Below, piece by piece: positions 34,885 to 46,946 of a stretch of 64,000 nucleotides of DNA. The first letter of the stretch is position 1; every line of letters starts with the position of its first letter. The notes under the pieces are model-generated. The model was not told the origin of the DNA and made no database searches. It saw only the letters and a list, made by a program, of their open reading frames with translations. The position numbers and the translations under genes are program-made. The stretch comes from Sipunculus nudus. Lineage: Eukaryota > Annelida > Sipuncula > Golfingiida > Sipunculidae. Location: the NCBI GenBank assembly GCA_026874595.1, contig CM049321.1:10899979-10963978 (forward strand). Direction: 5' to 3'.

Positions 34885-35629
34885 CCTTCTTATAAGATAA
34901 TCGGGCTCCTTCTGTGACTTTAATGTGTGTGCATGATGTATGAATGTTACAAACCATCGTCTTCCTATACTTCCCTCCAATAAATTTACAATAAGTCCAG
35001 ATTTCACATATGACTTGTATGTGTATGCGAGATTTGTATGATCGTTATAAACTCGTCTCTACTGTCAACTCCTAAATGCCTATAATGTATGTAACATGTA
35101 ATGGCCAATGATGTTGGCTTGTTCATTCACATTGAGTAGAGGCGTCGGTGTATAATGAATTAGAAACACTGACTTTCATTATCGCCGTACAGGGTTTGAG
35201 TGACATGTTGGTAATTCCTGTGATTATTTTAATTTCTAAAAGATTATCAGCGAGATATTTGTTTATTGGTATATGTACCTGACTCGGTGCCTCATTTAAT
35301 TAACGTTGGTTAATTGATGGGCATAACATTATCAACCTACCATTAATATGCTGATCCTGGCAAACAGCAACGTTAACTCAGAAGATCATTTAATCATCGT
35401 TAAACCTATTTTCCTTTCAAAGGTAGCGAAGCATTTAATAAAGGTAAATTTCAGTTCCTTCATGCTACCACGAACATCATGCAGTTATTAGCGTTATCCC
35501 ATAAAAATTTAAAGACACCTCTTGAATTAGCCAATGAAACACCGATTGGCTTTTGGTGTCTATCCGACTCATGATCCAGATCAAGTAAGATAGGTATATT
35601 AACAAATGTGCAGTCACAATTGCCGATTG
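34885..35629. other. Intergenic, nothing recognised
   Basis: Unique-looking AT-rich sequence. Confidence 0.4.
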
Positions 35630-35800
35630 AACATGGGAATATGGGCCGAATAAGTGAATCGAAATACTTGTTGAACGAACTTGTTCAGCAATGAACCTGG
35701 CAATATGGGCAAATAAATGAATGAAAACTCGGGTTGTGGAGTACCCCACATTAAGCATATATCGCCCGCATGGAAGAGGCCTGCATTCCTGAAAATGCCT
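35630..35800 (+). repeat. Fragment of the GGCGGAGG-type dispersed repeat
   Basis: GAATATGGGCCGAATAAGTG ... ATGGAAGAGGCCTGCATTCC parallels the 3' half of the copy at 61860-62185 (AATATTGGCCCAATAAGTGA ... GGCGGAGGCTTGCATTCC). Confidence 0.5.
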
Positions 35801-36139
35801 TTTGCTGGTTCTAATTTTGCATATGTTGGGAAAAATTAATCAAATTGATTTTCTTCAAATTTTCCATGGTAATAGAAACGTGTAATGATCACATGTAGGG
35901 GTTGATCTATGACCCAAAACGCACAATGAAGGCCACATATAATAGACTGGCCCTATCGATGCAATGGTTTAGACTTCTCTTTCTCCTTGACAGGGCCATC
36001 AAACTAAATTGCGTAGGCTGTGTCGCGACGCTTATAGCAGCTACAACCGTCTCGCGGTTGATTCTGTTACTATACGTACTTTACGGCTCTCTGGCCGACC
36101 TAGAAATGGTATTGACGTCTATCGGTACATTAAATCGAA

Positions 36140-37090
36140 TCTGGTTGGTATAGGTTTGTATGGACCAAGTCAAATGCGTTAATAGTCAGAACATTAAATA
36201 AGATTTACTCATTAAGCAACGTATTCATACATTGGCAAATAAATGGTGCTATGAAAGAGAACCAGCTAAGTATCAAACTCGCATACGCTGATTTTATCAC
36301 CTTTACATTTCGTCAGTTGACGAGATAACATACATTATAGTTCAGGATGTACGTGCAGCTATTTTATCTATAAGCATTGATTTCAAACATACCTGTAAAT
36401 TTTGAATCCAAATGTGGCACACATTTTTATACGCACCCGTAAATATGCAACTTGCGCATATATATGCCACGTAGGCTTTTAAGAAAGACACGTAAGTTCC
36501 CACGAGTAAGGAATATTTGCCTTGAGGAACCAAGTAGTCGCAACAAATGGGTAGAAGATCAAACATTGTGAGTACGTTACCTGGTCCTTGTTTCTCAAAA
36601 CACTGTGCTTGCCTTTTAGTTCGACTGGGTTTTAATTCCCGAATGAGAAATAATGGCAAATATGAAACCCTCGGGAATAAAATGCCCCATTAACTGATAT
36701 GAGCAAGAGTTATGATTGTATTAGTAATAATAGCTAGTTGTACAATCCATGTTAAATAAATAAAGTTTATATTCAAATAAGAGTCAATCGCTGCCCCCCC
36801 CCCCCCCCCCCCGTATCTTTGTCATGTACTAATTATGGACTGTTATTGATCGGTTTGTTCTTCATTGCCTTTTTATTCGCCCGTCTATGATGGGACCTAT
36901 TTTCGTTTACCAACGGTCCGTCCGTTTACTGTTAGTGTGTCGCTGTGATATCTTACCAGGTCTTTGATAGAATTTCACGAAACTCACCGAAAATACTAAA
37001 CAACAATTATTCCACCTGAATTCAGTTTATGGGCACAATCTACGTATATTCATCAAGGTCAGAGGTCACTTGGCTACCTTGTAATGTCGC
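36140..37090 (+). repeat. Segmental duplication, copy 2
   Basis: This is the partner of 30985-31960. It includes the second DR1 (37056-37068) and a private poly-C run at 36794-36812. Unlike copy 1 it has no family 1 insertion, so it serves as the empty reference. Confidence 0.8.
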
Positions 37091-37243
37091 TAACTTACCA
37101 GGATTATGGTGGATTTTGATCTATTAATCTATATAATGTCTCGCCTAATTTTGACTTCCAGCAAAATCTGTGCCATTTAATCAGGTCCGAGGTCACCATA
37201 TTTCGGTGACGCCGTGATGACTTACCAAAAATCTGATGGGAGT

Positions 37244-37840
37244 TGGTTCAGCTGAATGTAAGTCAACTGAGGTATAGGAATGGCGCTTTGTCCGTCGGGC
37301 CGTCCGACCGTCCGGTCATCCGTTAGCAGGGCATAAATCGTACAAAAAACTTCTTCTCTGAAACAATATGGCCAAATATTTAATATCACAGAGAAATGTT
37401 CCTAGGGTAGTGCTTTCTGAAGTTTATTCAAACGGTCTCTGTTCAGTAACTTTTGGCTAAGTTATGGGAAGCTGAATTTAGTCATATGCCATAACAGCCC
37501 ATTTTAGCTCAGTGGCTACAAAGATCTTCTTCTGAAAAACGACTGGGCCAGTTTCTCAAATCTCACACATTAATTATCCTCAGATGTTGATAATTCAAGT
37601 TTGTTCATATGGTTTTAGTTCAGTGCTTTTTGGCTGAGTTACGGGAAGCTTAGCTTAGCCAATTTGCTGTATCTTTCTGTATGAGTTATAACCTGCGAAA
37701 CGTTTTTTGACTGATGCCACTGAAGCCAGTTTGTTAAATATTTTACAAGAATAATCCCTACAATAATTTTGATGGGAAGTTTGATGTATTGGCCTGATAT
37801 TTTGACCTGTCTATGCCTCTTTGATGGTATTCTCATTTAC
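37244..37840 (+). repeat. Decayed family 2 5' end joined to family 3-like sequence
   Basis: TTCAGCTGAATGTAAGTCAA with CTGAGGTATAGG, then CCGTCGGGCCGTCCG, parallels the family 2 5' foldback and CGTCCGTC tract of 53782-53860. Internal words (TTCTTCTCTGAAA, CACAGAGAAATGTTCC, GGCTAAGTTATGGGAAGCT) repeat at about 37340 and 37530, indicating two diverged tandem units. Confidence 0.5.
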
Positions 37841-39014
37841 AAGACAGGTGGTGCCACCTACATTGACTTTTGCAGTGTATGCGCCTGCTTATTTCTACAG
37901 AGGAATTTGATACATCAGCCTAAATTTGGGCATGTTTATACATACCGGGTAGCTTTATAGTGTACAAGACTGGTGGCGCCACCTACAAAAATTTTTGCAG
38001 TGTATGTCCCTGCTTATTTCACAGGAGGGGTTTGACATATCAGTCTGACATTGGGCATATGTATATATCTCTTTGATGTATACAAGACTAGTGGTGCCAG
38101 CTACAATCATTGTATTGCGGATGCCGCATAGGTTTCCGAAGAACTCCTCCGTAATCACTGGGCAGAATATTTTGAAATTCAAAATTATGATGGGGTCACA
38201 TGTGAACTGCTGCGCCGTCATTTTTAGTTGACCTCTGACCTTTCCTCTCTGCCCAGCGTCCATTTGTGCGTCTGTTTCCAAACATAAACCTACATATCTC
38301 GGGAACCGTTTGACCGATCAGGCTAAAAATTTTGCACAAACGTACCCCTTGGATAGCTTTATAACATACACTTAAAACGGTGGCGCCACCTGCAACCATT
38401 TTTGCACAGCGTCCATCTGTTCATCTGCCTTGGGATAAAATAACTCATATCTCTGCATTGGTTGGACTTATCCACCTGAAATTTTGCATGTGTATATATC
38501 CTTGGCAGCTTTCTTGACAGGTGGGGCAACCTACATTTATGTATACGCTGCAGACATTCAGGCTTATATCTCAGGACTGGTTTGACATATCCCCCTGGAA
38601 TTTTGAATATGTATAGATCTCACATAGCTCTTAATCATATCCAAAATTGGTGGCGCCACAGCGTCCGTCTCTTTGTCTGCCGTGGGCTAAAATCACTCAT
38701 ATCTTCAGTAGTGGTTTGACTTATTTGCCTAACATTTTGCATGTTTATACATCTTGGATAGCTTAATTTCTCGATTTTGTGGCAGGTGGCGCCACCTACA
38801 TTTATGTATACGCTGCAGACATTCAGGCTTATATCTCCGGACTGGCTTGACATATCCCCCCTTTGCCTGTGTCTAGATCTCACATAGCTCTTAATCATAC
38901 CAAAAATTGGTGGCGCCACCTGCCACCATTTTTGCACAGCGTCCTTCTGTTTTCCTGCTGTGGGATAAAATCACTAATATACAAGTAGTGGTTTGACTTA
39001 TCTGCCTAATCCTG

Positions 39015-39016
<2 letters not shown>
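37841..39016 (+). mobile_element. Decayed family 1-like element (copy e), 3' end lost
   Basis: From about 38110 it follows the family 1 5' region in order: GAAGAACTCCTC, GGGTCACATGTGAACTG, TGACCTCTGACCT (DR1, 38229-38241), CTCTGCCCAGCGTCC, then palindromes near 38380, 38640, 38783 and 38910. The preceding 37841-38110 holds two further palindrome units of another subtype. The expected subterminal repeat, hairpin and CTAG are missing where a (TA)n tract begins at 39017. Confidence 0.6.

Positions 39017-39093
<77 letters not shown>
39017..39093. repeat. (TA)n microsatellite
   Basis: About 75 bases of pure AT alternation. Confidence 0.95.
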
Positions 39094-39097
<4 letters not shown>

Positions 39098-39945
39098 CAA
39101 ATTTGATGTCAGATGAGAGTAGATATTTTTAGAAAAAAAAGGTAAACATAAATGGTGCCATCTGTAGTTTATAAACTCGTAAAAGTCACATGATTAATGT
39201 TTGGTAAAGCACATTACAAGTTGTAGGTAAAATCAAATATCAAATACAACATTAAGGGAATATGTTTAATCACGCTGAGGTAACGCTATGCCTCACATAA
39301 AGGCTATTTGTTTATTTCCTGATTCGAGTAGGATCGAAGAACTGGAAAGATCATTTTGATTCAAGTCAGCATGGGTGGCGATACTTACAACTAACACTGA
39401 CATACCAGTCGTGGGAATAATATACTGCACGGGTACTGGTCATAATACAAACACTTGTGATCAGCAAAGGTAAAATAGAGTTAAGACAAAGGAGTTATAT
39501 TTTGTTGGCTTGCACTAGTTAGGACAACCTATAGCATACAAACAAAATACCAGTCTTCAGACTTAGTTTTGTGTCCCTGGTTGACCCCGCCCTCCAACTT
39601 TTCCAGACCTTGGGACCTTTTTTATAGGTTTTGCCGTTCGTTCTGTCGTGGACCTCTCCTTTCTGAAACCCTGGATCTGGCCGTGTGAGGGCATATAAGT
39701 ATAACTGTAGGTAGGCCTACATACACCCATTAGTTGATGGTAAATGATACATCAATGAAAGATTTCTTTGCAGGATATAATTTTGGCATAAAAAGTTGTA
39801 TGAATTCTATCGATATAACAACTCCTTTGTCGTTTTTCCGAAGGGTGGGTGTAACTATATAAGAATGTTTAACTTAAGCTGTATATACCCAGGGGTCACA
39901 AATGGCATGTCAGGCTTGTAACCACTCTGAAGTCTATGTCCTTGA

Positions 39946-39946
<1 letters not shown>
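39094..39946. other. Intergenic, nothing recognised
   Basis: No gene or repeat family was identified. Confidence 0.4.

Positions 39947-40024
<78 letters not shown>
39947..40024. repeat. (TA)n microsatellite
   Basis: About 77 bases of pure TA alternation. Confidence 0.95.
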
Positions 40025-40028
<4 letters not shown>

Positions 40029-40730
40029 TATTTAGATACGTCATCCGACATAAAACATCGATCCATTCATTCACTAAAAGCTACCACTTTCATACTGCTA
40101 TCAGGCATTTTTATTACCTACGCATGTATACCTATCAAGCACACATGGTAAAAATTTGTCACTAAAATGGTACCGATACTACCGATGATCCAAATTTTGG
40201 GGTCTGGCTGAAGTAGGCCTAGCTACTATACAAGTATTACTTATTATATATAGTTAAGAAGATTTTTTCTATCCTATTTTTTAAATAAGATTATCAATTG
40301 CATATTTCTCAGATTTATATGGGACAAAATAGACGTATAGTTTCAGTACAATGTGATGTATAATCAAACATTTCTAACCATATATAGGCCTAGCTGGTAG
40401 TAGTAGGCCTATATATCTGTAAATCGTTGTAGTCATGCGCTCCAAATAAATGGGTACGACTTTGAAAATAACGAGTAGTCTGTAGTACGCAACGATTAGC
40501 CCTGCTGCTGTTAAAAGTCGGGACATTACATTTTAGCCTTCAAGTTGTCAAGCAGGCTGTCAGTTTATGATGTATGATGTATATATGCTGGGATCCCATT
40601 AGTTTCGGTCATTGCAATAAGGCGCAATCTTCAAGAAATGGAATCACGACCGCACTGAGACAACACATGGTAGTGTGATAACTGTAGTGAAGGCAAGTGT
40701 GTTACAAAATAATCCCTTAACTCTTTATAA

Positions 40731-43700
40731 GGGCACTTTCACACTAAAGGTTGGATATGAAAAATTGTTAAACAATGTGGTTCACAGGTAAGTTTTGTGG
40801 CTGAAAATATGATACATATTATCATATTTGTAAAGGCCACACCAGCCTCTATAAACACAGAAAATTTTATAACTCTAAGCCAATTTTTTAAGAAGTTCTG
40901 GCCATTTAAGTGTAATTTTCATCAAATTTTGGAGTCTCACTCACAAAAATGGAAAAATTTAATGTAAATATGACTGAAATTTGTTCACCAGAACAGAAAT
41001 ATTCTAATCACAGCACATGCTGTAACATGTAAACTACATGTGCTCCAAGTTTCATGACTTTCATAGTGGTGGTTAAAATTATCCAATCAATATCCTTCAG
41101 TATCATAATTGGTTAAAAAATTTTGCTGGGACCTGTCCTCTCCAGTACACTGCATCCTCACAAGAAATGTAATTCTCATGTCACAAAACAAAATCCTGCT
41201 TTAAACAGTCAGTATTATATCTAATCATGTTTTGGTAACTAAGGGCTGGGTATGTGTGTCCTGACCAGGATGATTTGGCACTTGTTTACCTGGTATATGC
41301 CTGTTAAAAAAATTGTCCTCTCCAGTACATACAGATAAAATTCACTTTAATGTAGAAATTAAAAGCATATTTAAGTTTATATGTAACAGGTAGCTAGGAA
41401 GATAAATTCCCTGGTGTTTGCATTGCATACCATCTAATATTCTGTGGCCAGTTTAGCAATGAGTGTATCTGTTAAAATGTCCTCTCCAGTACAATCATTT
41501 TTAACATGAGGCAGGCTAGAGGAATACTTCTCCAAGTAAGCTTAATATTTACTTCAAGTTTGTCCTAGTGATAAATATAAATAGACTGACTGGTTTAGGG
41601 AGGTAGTTTGGCTCATTATATATATAAATTAGCATGTAACTCCATTCATTGTCATACCAATGTTTAGAGTGATGAATCTTCATTGATGAATTCATGATAA
41701 AGCCTTTCTTTTACATGTTCCTTCTTTGTACAGAAGTGAGAAGCAGACAAAAAGCATACCTGCAATAACTGCATGTAAATTGCGACAGTGGCAGACTTTA
41801 ATTTTGGGTTACTTAAATGTACTGGAGAGGACATTTTTTTAACACGGGATAAAAGTGTCAAATGTACAACCCTACAGTCTTTCAGATTTGCACGGTAGTT
41901 CTTGAAGCTTTCAATCACTGTGGATACCTAACCTGCTTACTTTTAATTTTAATAAATACCATGCAGTTTACTACATAGACCCCTTCATCTAATTCTTTGG
42001 GTATTATAAAAAATGTGTAATTGTATCTGTTTTTAACTAGAACCACATACATATTAAGATTCCTTACCAAATTAGACCGGTAGAAATAGTCGAACAGCCC
42101 TAATTTTCATTTTTACCAAAATCTAACATTTCATTATCTGGATCATTAACTCTCTTCATGTCACATATTTTATGTAACTGTGCCATATTGATGATTTTAT
42201 TGCTGACGAATCAACGCAAATTGTTTTGGCCAAAGATAATTCTTATGAAAATACCAGTGCTTTTTGTTTCCTTGCCATCTCACCAGCTATGAATCATTAT
42301 TACTTCATGAGAGCAACTACAACCATATTTGCAGATACTTTTGCCTCATGAAAAAGTCAACAACTTGTGAAACCAAAGAGTTTGGTAAAACAGCTTTTGA
42401 AACTATGGTCTCCCAAATTGCTGGTACACATTTTAAATGACACAGTTATCAGTGTTGGGGCTGGGGGTGGTTAGTGTGAAGGCATCAAGTGAACTTGGTC
42501 TTTGACAACGTGCTTTTATTTTTCCATCCATTTTACCAAGTCTCATAGCAAAGTCTATGAAAACAATGATATCAACATTGTCTTCTTGCAAAAGCTTAAT
42601 TTTCTGGTTCCAGTTTATCTAAGTCTCAGAAAAGTTGTTTTTATATTTTAAATTCAAATTTAATGGTAAAATCCTCACAAGTAAAAAGCCAAAAGCAACT
42701 GAAATGTCCATTTTCACAACTGTTGTGTAACAATGTAAAATACTACTAGCAGGACCCATATCTGTAGTTATCACATGATACAAAAATGTATGTCCCAAAT
42801 TTTGAATAAATTAATATATATATATATGGATATTTTCCCCAGGTCTACGATAAACATTTTGTTTATATTTCATTCAGGAGAGCTATGTTGTCTATGAACC
42901 AATTGTTTAATGTATGCTGTAAAATAAGTTGATAGATGTTGATATTCAAAGTAAATGTGTTGGAAATAAAGCATGAGTGCAAAAAAAAAAACAAATTATA
43001 TTTGCATTACGGATTGTGAACAAAACTGCTTCTGATTAAAAATCTGTGAAATATTTAATTTTCAAGATGACCATTTCTCCAAATTTTTGTTAAAAATATT
43101 TTGTCTGGATTATATTTTTTTTCAACAAAGCAAAAGGTACAAGCCATTCAATATTTATAATCTCGCTTTAAGTGTCATTTAATATCATGGAGTCATAATT
43201 GACTTACATTATACTTAATAACTGATACTTGGGTATGTCTATTTTGTGCTCCTTTAACCACAAGGTCCAAATAGTTGCAGATGAACTTGCCTCTGGAAAA
43301 TGAGGTGGACACTGATTCACTTTATGTTCAAGAGGTCCATGAACAATACAAGAGAGAAAGGGAACAAAAATATTCCTTTTGAATTCTTCCACAGTGCATG
43401 TTAAAATGTCCTCTCCAGTACAAATGTTGGTAAAAACCGTTATCATATAAATCAAGTGACAACAGACTAAGGCATCAACATATTTCCTGATTTCTTGAAC
43501 TCTGTACAGCTGAACAACTTCTCTTACCATTTCTGTTACTAATTGTCCAGAGCAGTGTCAGAATAAAGACTGACAGCATACTTCCTTTAATCATAATTAA
43601 AATGCACTGTTAAATTTTTATAAAAATATGAAAATTTCATAAAACAAACAAATGTGATTGCAGTTTTTTTTACCATGCACTTAGGGCATGATCAAATACA

Positions 43701-43971
43701 TCAGATAAAGACATTAGAATAAACCAATGAGCGAAAATTTAAATTATGTAGGGCTGTGAAGAGAAAAAGATTATTGTAAAAATTTGGAATGTTTGAATTT
43801 CTGAATTCAATGTAACTTTTATTAGTTCATAGGTAAAATGGTATACTAAACAGTTTCCTTTAGCTAAGATATATACCTTTTCAGGGGTAAACTTAATATT
43901 GCTCTGTTAGGTATTCAGTTTTTACTCCCCAGTGAGACTAATCACTCAACCTTTTGTGTGAAAGTGCCCAT
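40731..43971. mobile_element. 3.24 kb element with 23-bp inverted termini and recurrent 16-base motif
   Basis: The left terminus at 40731-40753 starts GGGCACTTTCACACTAAAGG. The right terminus at 43949-43971 is its complement with a single difference at base 15. Flanks are ATAA on both sides (40727-40730 and 43972-43975), a plausible 4-bp target duplication. Inside, TGTCCTCTCCAGTACA occurs five times: 41134, 41314, 41478 and 43407 on plus, 41818 on minus. Four are preceded by TGTTAAAA or a close form. The longest frame is 43204-43530 on minus (108 codons, unrecognised). No DDE transposase motif was found, so it is probably non-autonomous or decayed. Superfamily is not assigned. Confidence 0.7.
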
Positions 43972-44430
43972 AAAGACCAGAAAAATCCTACAGTACAAAT
44001 GCTATTCATATTGTTTATAATTTAGCTGCATATGTTTATAATAAAATGCCAAAATAATCCACACACAATCAACAAGGACATCTGGTGGCAAGTCATATGA
44101 AACAGAGTTTTACAAATGTCATTAACTATAGAGACCATTTCAACGTCTGCACATATACAAGCAAAAACCTTAGGCGACATAGTTTTATTTTTGTCAACAC
44201 ATTTGTGTGTACATACAGCTTGTGTATGAACAAGGGGATACATCCATCACAGACGCATGATATGAAATCTTTATAAGTAGGAATTAAGTACAGATTGTTA
44301 ATATGTAAACCATAATCACTCAAATGCTACGAACAGGGGAGGTGAATAGCTGGTTTTTATCAATAATCAAATCAAGAACCTCCTAGCAAGTCATGTGACT
44401 GAAATTTAAAATGGGTTAAGTACCAATCAG
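43972..44430. other. Intergenic, nothing recognised
   Basis: No gene or repeat family was identified. Confidence 0.4.
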
Positions 44431-44432
44431 AC

Positions 44433-44990
44433 ATGGGGTATTCATATTCAGTATTTGTATTTTAATGTATTCAAACACACAATTTATAGTATTTGTATTC
44501 ATATTCAAATACTTTTATAAAATGTCAAATGTATTTGTATTTGCATTTGATTACATAGAAAATGTATTCATATTCAGTGAATACATAATGAATACTTTAT
44601 TTTAATTAGATTTTGGTACTGTTATAAACATTTTTAACTCTTAAGCAAAATTCTCTTTCATTTACTAATCTGAGAAGCACTAAAACAGATGATATTAGAG
44701 TTAAACTAAATATTAAAAAATTGTTTTATTTATCGAGTGTTAACTCAAAATAATAACAATATTATCTTAAAAGAAGGGTTTTTTTTTTCTAAATACTATA
44801 ACTAAAATAAATGAATATTAAATTACTGAAATATATTCTTGAATGCATTCATTAATACATTTTGAAAGTATTCACTTTCATTTTCAAGTACTTTCTTTTT
44901 ACCTGCATTTGTATTCATATTCATGGAATTATATACTGTTCATCTTAGTATTCAAATACATTTTCAAAGTATTCACCCCATGGTACTAGT
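44433..44990. mobile_element. MITE-like foldback rich in TATTCA/TGAATA words
   Basis: CATGGGGTATTCATATTCAG at the left faces the complement of the right end, CATGGGGTGAATACTTTG. Dense ATTCA/TGAAT words on both arms (for example TTGTATTCATATTC at about 44490 and 44904) make the segment self-complementary. No ORF. The termini are approximate. Confidence 0.55.
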
Positions 44991-45149
44991 ATACAATTTA
45001 TTTAACTTCCTGAAGTCATGGTCAGAACAATATTTATTATTCATAACTGTATCAAACTGAAAATATTGTAAGGTTTAGTTTTTATTCAAAATGAGTGAAT
45101 GCTCTCAATATCACACTTAAATACTTTATGCATTGCGGCTTAAATCCCT

Positions 45150-45168
45150 CCCCCCCCCCCCCCCCCCC
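45150..45168 (+). repeat. Poly-C run
   Basis: An uninterrupted C tract of about 19 bases. Confidence 0.9.
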
Positions 45169-45290
45169 ATTGACCCATTTGACAATTTTAAAAATCTCCA
45201 CTAGACTCTCATAATAAAAACACCCATCCTGTTATTATTTCACATCCACCCTCACTACTTAATTAGTCAGAGTGGGCCTGATTAAATTGG

Positions 45291-45835
45291 ACTCAATATT
45301 ATAAGGCCCTGCCATATATTGAGCCTGATATCCATACAGTGAGGGTTTCTACAATATAAGCCACAGTACATGCAACAGATCTGTTGCAGGTTCTTATTCT
45401 GAATTTTTTTATTGCCTAACAACAAGACACAGGATTACGCCATTTTGACACCGATAAACATGTTTCATAGTTTTGATAACAAAGAAACTTAAAATTGGAT
45501 CATAATTTGAAAGTTTTTACTGACCTTTTAACTAGAGGCATATTGATCAACAAATTTATTCGGGACAGTGAAGAACACATTCATATAGGCACTTGAATAC
45601 CTCAGTTGGGACCTCAGTGACTAGAGGGACAGAGAGCCATAACTTTGAACATTTTGTTTAATTTGTCCAACTTTGAATGAATAGTGACATGCTGGCACGA
45701 TTTAATTGTAAAACTGGTTAACACTGGTTACAAGGGCATTGAGTTGTGTGTAATTTGAGGCTTATATTGTAGAATCTCTCACTGCATGGATATCAGACTA
45801 AATAAGCAGGGCTTTATAATATTGATTCTGATTAA
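45291..45835. mobile_element. Foldback element with about 75-bp inverted arms
   Basis: The left arm (45291-45363) reads ATTATAAGGCCCTGCC, CTGATATCCATACAGTGAG, TTCTACAATATAAGCC. The right arm (45758-45835) gives the same words in complement: ATTATAAAGCCCTGC, CTGATATCCATGCAGTGAG, TTCTACAATATAAGCC. The roughly 390-bp middle is non-coding. MITE-like; target duplication unresolved. Confidence 0.75.
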
Positions 45836-46242
45836 TTCCAGCTAGTCAGGTCTTGACATTAAAATCTGAAAGTACTTGTCCACTCAGACAAGTAACATCT
45901 AGCTTTTACGTGCCCTACAAATACCACTGGTTGAAGCTATATGTTGTATTACTTGTTTTGTTGGATGTGAGACAGTAAATATTTTCAAATGTGTGTATAT
46001 TTATCTTTATATTTGTTCTGATAAATATGCATGTACTTTAAGATAAGAGGTATTGTAAATAGAATAAACTAATGAAAATTAGTCAAGATTAAGGCCTCTA
46101 GGTAATGGTTTATGTAAAATGCAATTGCTGGTTGGACAAGTAGGAGCCAAGTTTGCTGGCTCCAGGCAAGCAGTTAACCGTTAATGTTGAGCCCTGCTGG
46201 TGATTAACCACCCTACTCCCTGCTTGTCTCTCTGTCTGGTTT

Positions 46243-46620
46243 CCTCCGCCAAGTGGGGCTTAAGTTTTTGCCAGAATTGGTTTGTCTGTTAGCAACATCA
46301 CTAAAAAATTTTTAACATATCTGATGAAATTTTCAGAATAGCTCAGCAATGATACAAGGAATAATTGATTAAATTAAGGGGGTGATCAGGTTCAACGTCA
46401 GGATCCAAGATTTTTTTTAAGAAAATGCTGTACTTCTGGCAATGCCATATATGTGGGTAATGAGCTGCCTTATTAAGTTTGTTGCCACTAGATGGCGCTT
46501 GTGTGAGTATGCTATATATCATTCAGTTATTGTTGTGCTGGGGTAATCACACATTTCTGACAGTGCCATTAGGGGGTTAATGAGCTTCCTTTCCACAGGT
46601 CTGCGCTCTCTGAGTGCTAT
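46243..46620 (+). repeat. GGCGGAGG-type dispersed repeat, near-complete copy upstream of the zinc-finger gene
   Basis: The order CCTCCGCCAAGTGGGGCTTA, TTTGTCTGTTAGCAACATCA, TGATGAAATTTTCAGAATAG, ATCCAAGATTTTTTTTAAG, ending in AGGTCTGCGCTCTCTGAGTG, is that of a widely dispersed invertebrate repeat which I know from memory, not from a search. Relatives lie at 35630, 58386 and 61860. It occupies the presumed promoter side of the gene at 46947. Confidence 0.65.
46485..46498 (+). promoter_or_regulatory. CTCF-like motif upstream of zinc-finger gene
   Basis: CCACTAGATGGCGC matches CCASYAGRKGGCRS at all 14 positions and lies about 450 bp before the ATG at 46947, inside the dispersed repeat. Confidence 0.4.
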
Positions 46621-46946
46621 TCTAGTTATGGAACTACTATCCCCCATAAGTTTTCTAGTTATGATACCACTATCCCCCAAAAGTTAATACCACACCACAT
46701 TTAAGGTAAAGTTTGGCAGGTTTTAAATATTCTAAGTTTATTTCTCATGATTATGTTTATATTTGGTAAATTTATATTAATATTACTCTGTAAGATAGAG
46801 GAAAAGCTTACATATAGAAGTTTACGGGTCAATTTTGAATGTACATGTTATAGTTATTATAACTGTTTGTATCATCCATTTAAAAAAAACTAAATTAACA
46901 TTAAAATATGCTTTTCATTGCATGCTGTGGTATATTGTAGTCAGGC

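Noticed and set aside
43204-43530. 108-codon minus-strand frame inside the 3.24 kb element, a possible transposase remnant
   Set aside because: No catalytic motif or similarity that I recognise; kept only as a note in the element entry.
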